The position numbers and the translations under genes are program-made. A stretch of DNA of 64,000 nucleotides from Enterococcus sp. HY326 (GTDB taxonomy: Bacteria; Bacillota; Bacilli; Lactobacillales; Enterococcaceae), in the NCBI RefSeq assembly GCF_026157065.1, contig NZ_JANLGQ010000002.1, forward strand, positions 372,001 to 436,000. The letters are read 5' to 3'. The notes below the pieces were generated by a model. That model saw nothing but the letters and a program-made list of their open reading frames with translations. It searched no databases and was not told where the DNA came from. Within the stretch, counting starts at the first letter, position 1. Each line of letters opens with the position of its first letter. This document shows positions 43,047 through 51,794 of the stretch, one piece after another.

Positions 43047-43748
43047 TTGGACGCTTATGAAATTATAAAATATATTGGTGATGCCAAGAAAAAAACACCA
43101 GTGAAAGTTACTTTGAAAGGCCGTTTGAAGGAGCTTGAATTTCCCGAAACGATTCAAGCTTTTGCTAGCTGTAAAATGGGAACTTTATTTGGTGAATGGG
43201 CAGATATTAAACCGTTTTTAGATGAACATGCTGATGCCATCGATGACTTTGTTGTGGAAAATGATGCGCGTAACTCAGCCATTCCAATGTTGGATTTAAA
43301 AGAAATCAATGCCCGGATTGAACCAGGCGCTTTTATTCGCGATCAAGTAGAAATCGGCGACAATGCGGTGATCATGATGGGAGCTGTCATTAATATCGGT
43401 GCGGTTATCGGTGCGGGAACAATGATTGATATGGGAGCGATTCTTGGCGGTCGCGCAACTGTTGGCAAAAATTGCCACATCGGAGCAGGAGCTGTCTTAG
43501 CTGGGGTCATTGAACCACCTTCAGCTGATCCTGTTGTGATTGAAGACAATGTTTTAGTTGGTGCCAATGCCGTTATTTTAGAAGGCATTAGAGTGGGTGA
43601 AGGAGCTGTTGTGGCCGCTGGCGCTATCGTGGTTGACGATGTTGCACCAAACACAGTAGTCGCCGGCATTCCAGCCCGCAAAATTAAAGACATTGATGAA
43701 AAAACCAAAGGCAAGACAAACATGATGGAAGAGTTACGCAAACTATAA
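43047..43748 (+). CDS. dapH: Tetrahydrodipicolinate N-acetyltransferase
   Basis: A 233-residue left-handed beta-helix acyltransferase of the acetyl branch of lysine/diaminopimelate synthesis. It transfers acetyl from acetyl-CoA to tetrahydrodipicolinate. After an N-terminal alpha domain (about 1-85), hexapeptide repeats run from [21 protein letters not shown] to about residue 215. A TTG start follows AGAGGAGG. It is followed, past a hairpin, by the deacetylase gene of the same pathway. Confidence 0.93.
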   Translation: MDAYEIIKYIGDAKKKTPVKVTLKGRLKELEFPETIQAFASCKMGTLFGEWADIKPFLDEHADAIDDFVVENDARNSAIPMLDLKEINARIEPGAFIRDQVEIGDNAVIMMGAVINIGAVIGAGTMIDMGAILGGRATVGKNCHIGAGAVLAGVIEPPSADPVVIEDNVLVGANAVILEGIRVGEGAVVAAGAIVVDDVAPNTVVAGIPARKIKDIDEKTKGKTNMMEELRKL

Positions 43749-43764
43749 TTTATTTAACAAAGAT

Positions 43765-43808
43765 AAATCTGAAATGGCCGACGAACGAAGGCCTTTCAGA
43801 TTTTTTTG
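43765..43808 (+). terminator. Intercistronic terminator between dapH and dapL
   Basis: AAATCTGAAA plus GGCC pair with GGCC plus TTTCAGATTT around a ten-base loop, followed by seven T residues. It ends about 16 bases before the dapL start and would reduce read-through from dapH. Confidence 0.75.
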
Positions 43809-43823
43809 AAAGAAGGAAAAAAC

Positions 43824-44966
43824 ATGGCAGCAACTTATACCCAAGATGAATTGATTGCTTTACGCCGCAGCCTCCACAAAATTCCAGAAATTGGCCTAGA
43901 GGAAGTAAAAACCCACGAATTTTTAATGCAGATGATTCAGGCAAATATGAAAGAGTTTATCGAAGTCAAGGAATGGCAGACAGGCATTCTTGTTAAAATT
44001 AACGGAACTGAGCCGACCAAAACAATCGGCTGGCGGACTGACATTGATGGTCTACCGATTACCGAAGAAGTTTTCTCAGACTTTCAATCCACTCATCCCG
44101 GACAAATGCACGCCTGTGGCCATGATTTTCATATGACGATTGCTTTAGGTCTTTTGCGAGCCTTAAGCGAAACACAACCGAAAAATAATTATCTGCTGTT
44201 GTTTCAACCAGCAGAAGAAAACGAAGCTGGTGGCATGATTATGTATGAAGGTGGCGCTTTTGATGATGGCTTTATGCCAGATGAAATTTACGCCCTCCAT
44301 GTTTCGCCAGAATTGCCAGTGGGAACCATCGGCACTCGTGTGGGAACATTGTTTGCTGGCACCTGTGAAGTCGAAGTCAATTTAAAAGGTAAGGGAGGGC
44401 ACGCTGCTTTTCCTCATCAAGCCAACGATATGATTATTGCCGGCATGGAATATATTCAACAGGCTCAGACTGTGGTCAGTCGCAGCGTAGATCCAATTCA
44501 AGGCGCTGTCGTTACCTTTGGTACCTTTTACGCCGGCACCGCCCGCAATGTGATCGCTGGTCAAGCACAGGCCGCCGGTACAATTCGCACGTTAACCCAA
44601 GAAATGAATGAACTAACTCAACGGCGAATGCAGGAAATCGGCGTCGGCATTGCCGCCTCCTTCCAGTGTGAAGTCGAAGTTATTTTGGATCAAAAAGGCT
44701 ACTTGCCGGTTGTGAATCATCAAAAGGAAACGGAACATTTTATTGATTTTATGGAAGCCCAAGCTGATGTTGAATTGAAAATTATGCAACCAGCGATGAC
44801 GGGAGAAGATTTTGGTTATCTGTTAGATAAAATTCCCGGCACGATGTTTTGGCTAGGTGTGGATTCTGAATTTGGTTTACATCATCCAAAATTTCAGCCA
44901 CAGGAGTCAGCCTTAAGCTTTGCTGTTGACCGTGTCAGCCGCTTTTTGAAATCTTTGGATAAATAA
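43824..44966 (+). CDS. dapL: N-acetyldiaminopimelate deacetylase
   Basis: A 380-residue M20-family amidohydrolase that removes the acetyl group from N-acetyl-LL-diaminopimelate. Metal-binding features are ACGHDFHM, the catalytic [10 protein letters not shown] and the C-terminal GEDFGYL. The family is often annotated as hippurate hydrolase, but position next to dapH favours DapL. AGAAGG precedes the ATG at 43824. A terminator hairpin separates it from dapH, so expression may differ from the upstream gene. Confidence 0.9.
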   Translation: MAATYTQDELIALRRSLHKIPEIGLEEVKTHEFLMQMIQANMKEFIEVKEWQTGILVKINGTEPTKTIGWRTDIDGLPITEEVFSDFQSTHPGQMHACGHDFHMTIALGLLRALSETQPKNNYLLLFQPAEENEAGGMIMYEGGAFDDGFMPDEIYALHVSPELPVGTIGTRVGTLFAGTCEVEVNLKGKGGHAAFPHQANDMIIAGMEYIQQAQTVVSRSVDPIQGAVVTFGTFYAGTARNVIAGQAQAAGTIRTLTQEMNELTQRRMQEIGVGIAASFQCEVEVILDQKGYLPVVNHQKETEHFIDFMEAQADVELKIMQPAMTGEDFGYLLDKIPGTMFWLGVDSEFGLHHPKFQPQESALSFAVDRVSRFLKSLDK

Positions 44967-45047
44967 AAAAGCTGTGAATGTTTTAAACAAAGCCTGCTGA
45001 GTAAATTTTTTCAGCAAGCTTTTGTTTTAAACATCACAGCTTTTTTT
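44965..45047. terminator. Long bidirectional terminator after dapL
   Basis: A stem of over 30 bp runs from AAAAAAGCTGTGA...GTTTTAAACAAAGC...TGCTGA to its complement, ending in seven T residues. It separates dapL from the convergent MscS-family gene. Confidence 0.9.
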
Positions 45048-45049
45048 GT

Positions 45050-45967
45050 TTAAACCGTTACGATAGGGGTGCTGGGAATCGTAAACCCAGCATCGGTTAA
45101 TTCTTTGACATAAGTTGTTAAAAAATCTTCCTTGATAATGGCCTGTAAGCCATTCAACACATACATGGTGGTTCGTATCGCAAAATTTCCATTGCCTAAA
45201 TCAACTAAACCAAAAATAGAGGGACCATTTTGAATATCATCATGGTATTTTTTAGCCAGCTCTTGATTAACCTTTTCAATAATCAAATTGATTTGGTCTA
45301 AATCTTCATCTTGCTTAATCCGCACATCGACTTGAACTAACATATTAGAACGGGAAAGGTTGCTGATGGTCGTAATGTTCCGGTTAGGAATAAAATGCAG
45401 CGTGCCGTCAATTGATTTGACTTGAATACTGCGAATCCCGATGTTCGTGACAGTGCCTTCGATGCTTAAATTCGTCAATTTAATATAATTGCCAACATCC
45501 ATCTGCTTTTCTAAAATAATAAAAAAGCCAGTGATAATATCATTCATAAAGCCCTGAGCACCAAGTCCGATCGCCACACCGGCAATCCCGGCACCAGCTA
45601 AAAGGGAGCCAACAGGAATGCCAATTGTCGACAACAGGGAATAGAGAAAGAAAAAGACTAAGATATATGAATACGTATTTCCTAACAGCGTATGGATGGT
45701 TTTTAAGCGGCTCTCACTGAGACTCGCTTTATTAGCGTAGCCTTTATACAAATGATTAATCACTGCCCGACCAATTTTCGCCAAAAGTAAAAATAAGACA
45801 ACAATAAAAAGAATATACAGGGTTTTCTCAATAATCGTTAACGTAATCTGATCCCAATCGATGGAATTCCAAAAGCGTTGCAACGCATTTAATTTTTGCG
45901 TGGCCTCTTGGGCAATATCAACGGAGGAAGATTCTGTTGTTGCAGTAGCTAGTATAAGTTGTTCCAA
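45050..45967 (-). CDS. MscS-family mechanosensitive channel
   Basis: A 305-residue small-conductance channel that opens on osmotic downshock. Three hydrophobic segments lie near residues 50-75, 100-125 and 130-150. The third is the Gly/Ala-rich pore helix LAGAGIAGVAIGLGAQGF. A beta domain follows (GTVTNIGIRSIQVKSIDGTLHFIPN). The TTG at 45967 is preceded by GGAGG ten bases upstream, so I prefer it to the longer frame from an ATG at 46045. Confidence 0.88.
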   Translation of the reverse strand: MEQLILATATTESSSVDIAQEATQKLNALQRFWNSIDWDQITLTIIEKTLYILFIVVLFLLLAKIGRAVINHLYKGYANKASLSESRLKTIHTLLGNTYSYILVFFFLYSLLSTIGIPVGSLLAGAGIAGVAIGLGAQGFMNDIITGFFIILEKQMDVGNYIKLTNLSIEGTVTNIGIRSIQVKSIDGTLHFIPNRNITTISNLSRSNMLVQVDVRIKQDEDLDQINLIIEKVNQELAKKYHDDIQNGPSIFGLVDLGNGNFAIRTTMYVLNGLQAIIKEDFLTTYVKELTDAGFTIPSTPIVTV

Positions 45968-46022
45968 GTCATCAGGACCTCCTTTTTTATTCGATAAACT
46001 CAAGTGTAGCAGTAAAAAGTCA

Positions 46023-46055
46023 AAAAGAAAACTTGTTTTCTGCAAGTTTTCTTTT
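46023..46055. terminator. Terminator after the Na/Pi transporter gene
   Basis: AAAAGAAAACTTG pairs with CAAGTTTTCTTTT around seven bases. On the minus strand it lies just past the transporter stop at 46074, with T-rich sequence following. Confidence 0.75.
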
Positions 46056-46073
46056 CCTTTACTCTTTATTAAC

Positions 46074-47744
46074 TTAATAACGTTTGTCTAAAGCATATTT
46101 TGCAATATGAACGGACAAATCACTGCAGCGTTCTAAATTAGAACTGATATCGATAAATAAGACGCCGTCTGATGGTCGGCCTTGGCCGGTGGTCATCAAT
46201 TGAATGTATTTGGCCCGTAATTCTTCCACCATTAAGTTGACTTGTTCTTCTCGGTCCATCATTTCATGGGCTAGTTGCTCGTTGTCTTCGTGTAAAAGAC
46301 TCAATGCAGAGGAAAGATTTTTTTTGACAGTTGCAAAGAAGGTGAAGATATCTTGGTCTTGTAAAATTAAATCATTGCGCAGGTCAGCTTTTTTCTGGCG
46401 TTTATCTTTGCTCCGCTGCTTTTTCTCAATTGTCGCCGCATCTTCCAGCAGCTCAATAATATTTTTGCTGTGATCGCCAACCCGTTCCATATCCTTAGCG
46501 ATTTCTAAGAGCATCGTCTGATCGTGACTTTCTTTGATTGTCAATTCAACTGTGGCTAGCTTTGCCAAGTAAAGGGTCAGCTCAGTGTCTAAATGGTTGA
46601 TGGCATCCTCATATTGAAGCAAATCCTGTTGCTGTTCAGGATTTTGTTGTTGATAGTAGGTTTCGGCAGCTTGAAAGGCGGCTAAGACATAGTCCCCCAT
46701 ATTTTGCAATTCAATACGGGCCTGTTCAATTGCCAGGCTCGGTGCCGTATAAATTAAATTTTCTGCCAATTGAATGGGGCGGATATCGAGATTTTTTTCT
46801 TTGCCGGGAATAATTTTTTGCACAATCGTAGCAATTTGATTGATAAACCAAATTTGCAAACACAGATTTGCTAGATTAAACATCCCATGGGCAACGGCAA
46901 TCTGCATGGCAGGATTCAAACCGAAAATATCTGTGATGCGAATCAAAATACTTGTAAATGGCCCCAACAATAACGTAAAGATGATTGCCCCGACTAAATT
47001 AAAAATTACATGGGAGGCAGCCGTTCGTTTAGCAGCGATGCTGGTCCCAATCGCTGCTAAAACTGCTGTGATAGTCGTACCAATATTATCGCCAAATAAA
47101 ATCGGCAAGGCTGCCTGCAAACTTAAACTGTTTTGGGTGTATAGTTGTTGCAAAATCCCAATTGTCGCACTGGAGCTTTGCAAAATCATGGTCAGCAGTG
47201 TTCCAATGCCAACACCTAAGATTGGATGATGGGAAACATTAATCATTAATTCTTCAAATTGCGGCAAATCCTTCAAGGGTTCCATCGCATCCCCCATCAA
47301 AGTCAAACCGAAAAATAAACAGCCGAAGCCAAATAAAATTTGGCCGGCGTTATGTAACACTTCGCGCTTTGTAAAAAATAAAAGCAAAGCACCAATCCCG
47401 ATGATTGGTAACGAGTAGGCGCTCAAGTTAAAGCCGATGATAAAAGCCGTCACTGTTGTGCCGACATTGGCGCCCATAATGACACCAATCGCTTGTTTTA
47501 AACTCATAAAGCCGGCGCTAACTAAGCCGACAGTTAAAACGGTTGTACCGGAGCTACTTTGAATTAAACCGGTTACAATGATTCCCGCTAGGACAGCCCG
47601 TAATGGCGTCGAGGTAAAGCGATTTAAGACTTCCTTTAACCGGTCACCGGCAGCCTTTTGTAGACCGTCACCCATATATTTTATTCCAAAAAGAAAAATT
47701 CCCAAACCACCTAAAAAGGTAAAGAGCATTTCTTGAAACGACAT
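46074..47744 (-). CDS. Na/Pi cotransporter (NptA type) with PhoU-like domain
   Basis: A 556-residue membrane protein. Two inverted Na/Pi repeats carry GLIQSSSGTTVLTVG...MGANVGTT near residue 60 and MILQSSSATIGIL...DNIGTT near 190, with about nine helices in the first 320 residues. The C-terminal 200 residues form a PhoU-like helical domain (MERVGDHSKNIIELLED and ERCSDLSVHIAKYAL). It should import phosphate, or export it, with sodium. Confidence 0.9.
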   Translation of the reverse strand: MSFQEMLFTFLGGLGIFLFGIKYMGDGLQKAAGDRLKEVLNRFTSTPLRAVLAGIIVTGLIQSSSGTTVLTVGLVSAGFMSLKQAIGVIMGANVGTTVTAFIIGFNLSAYSLPIIGIGALLLFFTKREVLHNAGQILFGFGCLFFGLTLMGDAMEPLKDLPQFEELMINVSHHPILGVGIGTLLTMILQSSSATIGILQQLYTQNSLSLQAALPILFGDNIGTTITAVLAAIGTSIAAKRTAASHVIFNLVGAIIFTLLLGPFTSILIRITDIFGLNPAMQIAVAHGMFNLANLCLQIWFINQIATIVQKIIPGKEKNLDIRPIQLAENLIYTAPSLAIEQARIELQNMGDYVLAAFQAAETYYQQQNPEQQQDLLQYEDAINHLDTELTLYLAKLATVELTIKESHDQTMLLEIAKDMERVGDHSKNIIELLEDAATIEKKQRSKDKRQKKADLRNDLILQDQDIFTFFATVKKNLSSALSLLHEDNEQLAHEMMDREEQVNLMVEELRAKYIQLMTTGQGRPSDGVLFIDISSNLERCSDLSVHIAKYALDKRY

Positions 47745-47843
47745 TGGTTCACCTCCGCTTTTTTTACCAATGTAAGCATACTCAAAAAGGCAGGATATGT
47801 AAATACTCTCACAAAGAAAATAAAAATGAAATTATGATGACAA

Positions 47844-47858
47844 AATTTTCTTCAAATG
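47844..47858 (+). promoter_or_regulatory. Candidate CodY box upstream of ilvE
   Basis: AATTTTCTTCAAATG matches the CodY consensus AATTTTCWGAAAATT with three mismatches. It lies 42 bases before the ilvE ATG, next to a TATGAT -10-like element at 47863-47868. CodY control of branched-chain amino-acid genes is well known in Firmicutes; this site is only a candidate. Confidence 0.35.
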
Positions 47859-47899
47859 TTAATATGATACTACAGTTTTTAGAAAAAGAGGTTATGTGT

Positions 47900-48919
47900 A
47901 TGGTAAACATCGATTGGAACAATTTAGGCTTTGAATATATCAAAACGCCTTTTCGCTATATTTCGACATGGAAAGATGGCATCTGGGACGAAGGACATCT
48001 GACAGAAGACAACACACTGCATATTAGTGAGTCATCAACGGCTTTGCATTACGGCCAACAATGTTTTGAAGGCCTAAAAGCTTATCGCAGAAAAGATGGC
48101 GGGATTAATTTATTTCGTCCAGATGAAAATGCCAAACGGATTCAAAGAAGTGCTCATCGCTTATTGATGCCGGAAATTCCCGTGGACAAATTTATTAACG
48201 CTGTCAAAGATGTTGTTAAAGCAAATGCTGAATACGTGCCGTCTTTTGAAAGCGGCGGAACATTGTATCTGCGGCCTTTATTAATTGGTGTCGGGGATAC
48301 CATCGGTGTAAAACCTGCTCCTGAATATATTTTTACCGTGTTTTGTATGCCAGTTGGACCGTATTTTAAAGGCGGTCTAACGCCGACCAACTTTTACGTT
48401 TCAGATTACGATCGGGCGGCTCCCCATGGCACAGGTGCTGCTAAGGTCGGCGGAAATTATGCTTCTAGTTTAATGCCTGGAGAAGAAGCCCATGCGAAAA
48501 AATTCTCTGATTGTATTTATCTAGATCCAGCTACCCATACTAAAGTTGAAGAGGTTGGTTCGGCAAACTTCTTTGGAATTACCAAAGACAACACGTTTGT
48601 GACACCAGTTTCTCCTTCAATTTTACCAAGTATCACAAAATATTCACTGTTGTATTTAGCTGAAAATCATTTAGGTTTAAAGGCTGAAGAGCGGGACGTT
48701 TTTGTTGATAATTTACAAGAATTTGCTGAAGCAGGGGCCTGTGGAACAGCGGCGGTGATTTCGCCCATCGGCGGGATTCAAAATGGTGACGACTTCCACG
48801 TATTTTACAGTGAAACCGAAGTCGGACCAGTAACTAAAAAATTATACGAAGAGTTAACCGGTATTCAATTTGGCGAGGTCAAAGCGCCTGAAGGTTGGAT
48901 TTATACCGTCGAAGTTTAA
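47900..48919 (+). CDS. ilvE: Branched-chain amino-acid aminotransferase
   Basis: A 339-residue fold-type IV PLP aminotransferase that interconverts Leu, Ile and Val with their keto acids. Signatures are LHYGQQCFEGLKAYR, the PLP-lysine region TGAAKVGGNYASSL and EVGSANFFGI. AGAGG at the right distance selects the ATG at 47900; upstream in-frame starts lack a site. It stands alone, without other ilv or leu genes in the window, so it may serve amino-acid catabolism as much as synthesis. Confidence 0.94.
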   Translation: MVNIDWNNLGFEYIKTPFRYISTWKDGIWDEGHLTEDNTLHISESSTALHYGQQCFEGLKAYRRKDGGINLFRPDENAKRIQRSAHRLLMPEIPVDKFINAVKDVVKANAEYVPSFESGGTLYLRPLLIGVGDTIGVKPAPEYIFTVFCMPVGPYFKGGLTPTNFYVSDYDRAAPHGTGAAKVGGNYASSLMPGEEAHAKKFSDCIYLDPATHTKVEEVGSANFFGITKDNTFVTPVSPSILPSITKYSLLYLAENHLGLKAEERDVFVDNLQEFAEAGACGTAAVISPIGGIQNGDDFHVFYSETEVGPVTKKLYEELTGIQFGEVKAPEGWIYTVEV

Positions 48920-48929
48920 CCAAATTAAG

Positions 48930-48974
48930 AACATCCTTAAAGTCAGACTCACCAAGCTGACTTTAAGGATGTTT
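48930..48974 (+). terminator. Terminator of ilvE
   Basis: AACATCCTTAAAGTCAG pairs perfectly with CTGACTTTAAGGATGTT across ten bases and is followed by TTTC. Confidence 0.85.
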
Positions 48975-49118
48975 CAATTTACAGCAGAAGTTTGACAACG
49001 CCCATTGTTTTTTAATATCGTTTAAGTATCATTAAAGTAAGTACTGTTGAAAGAAACGTTAGAAAAAATTTTAGATTGGCGAAAGACAAAAAATTTGAAT
49101 TTACTGAGGAGAAGGCAC

Positions 49119-49424
49119 ATGAGGGAAAAAGAATATTATGCCGTTGTCGCTATGGAGGAGGCTGCCGAGGTCCAGCAGGCTTTAGCAAAAGCGCTGCACT
49201 TTGGTTATCAGGATACACATCCAGCTCGGGACTCACAGACAAATGCCAGTGAAATCCTAACAGAATTTTACCAACTGACCGCCATGATTGAAAAATTACA
49301 GGATTTAGCAGTTTTGCCGCAACTAAGCGAGCCGGAAATCACCGCTATCAAACAAAATAAAATGGCTAAAGTAAAGCATTACTTAAATTATTCTCAAGAA
49401 CAAGGCTTAATTGAGCCATCTTAA
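49119..49424 (+). CDS. MazG-like nucleotide pyrophosphohydrolase-fold protein
   Basis: A 101-residue all-helical protein with the MazG-like motif E-E-x-x-E at residues 13-17 (AMEEAAEVQQ). A second acidic helix (SEILTEFYQLTAMIEKL) replaces the usual E-x-x-D with E-x-x-x-E. Family members hydrolyse NTPs or dNTPs with magnesium. GAGGAGAAGG precedes the ATG at 49119. It is followed after nine bases by a SUKH-like gene, so the pair is probably one operon. Confidence 0.72.
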   Translation: MREKEYYAVVAMEEAAEVQQALAKALHFGYQDTHPARDSQTNASEILTEFYQLTAMIEKLQDLAVLPQLSEPEITAIKQNKMAKVKHYLNYSQEQGLIEPS

Positions 49425-49433
49425 GGAGCAGCT

Positions 49434-50015
49434 ATGAAAAAAATTGTTGAACATATGCGAAAAAATGAAATCGTTTTCTCTGGTGGGTTATCTGATTTAG
49501 CCTTAGCCGAACTAGAAAAAATTTATCACATCAGCTTTCCAGAGGTTTTAAAAGTCTTTTATCAGCTGGGAGTGCCAAGACAAGCAGGATTTATTCAGTG
49601 GCAGGATACTAGTCGAGAGAACCGTGAAATCATCGAGGAATTGATTGCCCGCCCAGAACTACTCACAAGAAGAATCATTACCAATTATCCAGATGAAATT
49701 ATCTGGAATCAGCGAGCATGGGGGAGTCAGCCCGAAACTTTATTAGAGCAACAGCAAATCCTTTATCAACAGCTGGAAAGAGCACCAAAACTATTGCCTT
49801 TTTATGGAAATTTTTATTTGCCAGAAAGTTCAGAAGAAAATTTGCCAGTCATTCAAGTAGCAGGTGGTGAAATTAGCATTAAAGAAAATTTTGCCGATTT
49901 TCTTGAGATACACTTTACGCATTCAAAGGAGCTTTCTGAGAAGGGGAAAAGGAAAGCTACTGAGGTTACTTTTTGGTCTGATTTTAGATTAAAGGCTGAA
50001 ACAGAGGAGAGTTAA
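49434..50015 (+). CDS. SMI1/KNR4 (SUKH)-like protein
   Basis: A 193-residue protein whose N-terminal half fits the SUKH fold. The pattern LSDLALAELEKIYHISFPEVLKVFYQ opens it, and LLPFYGNFYLP near residue 120 matches the later conserved strand. SUKH proteins often act as immunity proteins against contact-dependent or polymorphic toxins, but many have other roles. No toxin gene is nearby. AAGGAG precedes the ATG. It probably shares a transcript with the MazG-like gene. Confidence 0.72.
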   Translation: MKKIVEHMRKNEIVFSGGLSDLALAELEKIYHISFPEVLKVFYQLGVPRQAGFIQWQDTSRENREIIEELIARPELLTRRIITNYPDEIIWNQRAWGSQPETLLEQQQILYQQLERAPKLLPFYGNFYLPESSEENLPVIQVAGGEISIKENFADFLEIHFTHSKELSEKGKRKATEVTFWSDFRLKAETEES

Positions 50016-50226
50016 CTAGCATAGCTGAAAAATTATCAGAAGGTTTCATGATGCACGGTAGTTTCAGATCTTTGAACCAACAAATGCAACGGACAAAACT
50101 TAATCAAAAGTTTTTTACCTTGGATAGTATTTTTTCGAGCAAAAAAAGGGAGGATAGATTTTTTTATACTAACTTGCTTTTCTCGCCAAAATCAATCATC
50201 AGGCTATCCAAGTTTAGAAAAACGAT

Positions 50227-50254
50227 AAAAAAATCCCTCAAAAAAGAGGGATTT
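50227..50254 (-). terminator. Terminator of fabI
   Basis: On the minus strand AAATCCCTC pairs with GAGGGATTT around six bases and is followed by seven T residues, directly after the fabI stop. Confidence 0.85.
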
Positions 50255-50260
50255 AATGGT

Positions 50261-51016
50261 TTAAGTTAAATGAACGCCTTTATCAACATAGACAATGTCA
50301 CCAATACAGCCAGAAGCTAAGGGGCTGATTAAAAAGGCGCAGGCGTTGCCGACTTCTTCAATTGTCACACCGACTTTATCCGGTGTGCGATCTTCAGATA
50401 ACTGAATCAATTTTTGGTAATCCTTAACGCCAGTCACGGCTAATGTTTTAATAGCCCCGGCGGAAACACCATTGACCCGAATGCCTTTTGGCGCTAATTC
50501 AGCGGCTAGGTAACGAATGCCTGATTCCAAAGCGGCTTTTGCAATGCCCATCATGTTGTAATTAGGAATCGCCCGAACAGCTCCTAAATAAGATAGGCTG
50601 ACAATCCCACTGTTTTCATTTAATAAAGGTAATGCCCGTTTGGTCACGGCAATTAGAGAAAAGCTGCTGATGTCTTGAGCCAGTGCATAGCCGTCACGAC
50701 TAATATCAGTGACATCTCCAGAAAGTTCTTCTTTTTTAGCAAAGGCAATTGCGTGCAAAATTCCGTCAATTTTGCCGACTTTGTTTTCAATTTCTGTAAA
50801 GGCTTGATCGATGCTCTCATCGCTAGCCACATCACATTCCACTAATAAAGGATCTTCACCAACTAAGCGTTCCAAAGGTTTTTTCATGCGTTCATTTTGA
50901 TACGTATAGATGATTTCAGCACCTTGGGCAATCATCGCACTAGCTGCTCCCCATGCGATACTTCTTTTGTTGGCAACTCCCATCACCAAGATTTTTTTTC
51001 CTTTTAAAAATGTCAT
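50261..51016 (-). CDS. fabI: Enoyl-ACP reductase
   Basis: A 251-residue short-chain dehydrogenase-type reductase that completes each round of fatty-acid elongation with NAD(P)H. The N-terminal cofactor site reads GVANKRSIAWGAA. The catalytic Y-x6-K is in PNYNMMGIAKAALESG, and SLSYLGAVRAIPNYN is typical of FabI. AAGGAG lies upstream of the ATG at 51016. The divergent spacer holds two FabT-type palindromes, so control by acyl-chain demand is likely. Confidence 0.95.
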   Translation of the reverse strand: MTFLKGKKILVMGVANKRSIAWGAASAMIAQGAEIIYTYQNERMKKPLERLVGEDPLLVECDVASDESIDQAFTEIENKVGKIDGILHAIAFAKKEELSGDVTDISRDGYALAQDISSFSLIAVTKRALPLLNENSGIVSLSYLGAVRAIPNYNMMGIAKAALESGIRYLAAELAPKGIRVNGVSAGAIKTLAVTGVKDYQKLIQLSEDRTPDKVGVTIEEVGNACAFLISPLASGCIGDIVYVDKGVHLT

Positions 51017-51152
51017 TTTAATTGCGCTCCTTCATTTCGTTTAGAAAAATTTTGGCTTTTTCAACCAAGAAAAATAATAGATAATTGTAGAAATAAAAAG
51101 AATAAGTTCAAAATAGGTTTCCTCTACGAATAACTATTATTAGATAAAATGT

Positions 51153-51165
51153 TTTGATTGTCAAA
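51153..51165. promoter_or_regulatory. FabT-type palindrome (fabI side)
   Basis: TTTGATTGTCAAA matches the TTTGA-N3-TCAAA core of FabT operators. It lies 137 bases upstream of the fabI start. Confidence 0.55.
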
Positions 51166-51213
51166 CTATTTTTTTGAAATTTAAAAAATTATTGCGAAAT
51201 CAACTATTCTATG

Positions 51214-51234
51214 ATACTTTGAATATCAAAGTAT
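51214..51234. promoter_or_regulatory. FabT-type palindrome (dehydratase side)
   Basis: ATACTTTGAATATCAAAGTAT is a near-perfect 21-bp palindrome with the TTTGA-N3-TCAAA core. It lies about 50 bases upstream of the dehydratase start. Confidence 0.65.
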
Positions 51235-51282
51235 TTAATAAAACTAAATACCACAATGAAATTCAGAAAGAGGTCGATGATT

Positions 51283-51732
51283 TTGACACCTGTATTAACT
51301 GCTGTAGAAGTGATGGAAATTATTCCTAATCGCTATCCCATTTACTATATTGATTACGTTGACGAACTTGAACCCGGCAAACGCATTTTAGCCACTAAAA
51401 ATGTTACGATTAACGAAGAATTTTTCAATGGTCATTTTCCAGGAAATCCGGTAATGCCTGGGGTTTTAATTTTAGAAGCCTTGGCACAAGCGGGTTCTGT
51501 TTTAATTTTAAAAACAGATGAATTTATCGGCAAAACGGCTTATATCGGCGGCATTGACAAAGCCAAATTCCGCCAAAAAGTAGTTCCAGGAAATGTTCTA
51601 AAATTAGAATTTATCATTACGAAAGTCAAAGGCCAAGTCGGAACCGCCGATGCAAATGCCTATGTAGATGGAAAAAAAGTTGCGGAATGCCAATTTACTT
51701 TTATTGTTGGCCAAGAAGCCCAGCAGAAATAA
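51283..51732 (+). CDS. fabN: Beta-hydroxyacyl-ACP dehydratase, FabN-like
   Basis: A 149-residue hot-dog-fold enzyme that dehydrates 3-hydroxyacyl-ACP. It has GHFPGNPVMPGVLILEALAQAG with the catalytic His and Glu. The N-terminal segment IPNRYPIYYIDYVDE differs from the LPHRYPFLLVDR common in FabZ and resembles FabN, the isomerising dehydratase needed for unsaturated fatty acids in E. faecalis. Pairing with fabI supports FabN. GAGG sits nine bases before a TTG at 51283; an ATG at 51277 is too close to it but possible. Confidence 0.75.
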   Translation: MTPVLTAVEVMEIIPNRYPIYYIDYVDELEPGKRILATKNVTINEEFFNGHFPGNPVMPGVLILEALAQAGSVLILKTDEFIGKTAYIGGIDKAKFRQKVVPGNVLKLEFIITKVKGQVGTADANAYVDGKKVAECQFTFIVGQEAQQK

Positions 51733-51752
51733 TTTCTTAAATTTTTACCAAG

Positions 51753-51792
51753 AAAAAAGATTACTTTTCAATTTTTGAAAAGTAATCTTTTT
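51753..51792. terminator. Bidirectional terminator
   Basis: AAAAAGATTACTTTTCAA pairs with TTGAAAAGTAATCTTTTT around three bases, separating the convergent dehydratase and cyclophilin genes. Confidence 0.85.
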
Positions 51793-51794
51793 GT

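Noticed and set aside
43343-43741. 132-codon antisense frame over dapH
   Set aside because: It is rich in Ala, Pro, Thr and Ile as expected from the complement of hexapeptide repeats, has no ribosome-binding site, and lies entirely inside a certain gene.
50048-50269. 73-codon plus-strand frame after the SUKH-like gene
   Set aside because: It runs through the fabI terminator into the end of fabI, and its sequence is low-complexity Lys/Phe/Ser. It has only a weak AGAAGG upstream.
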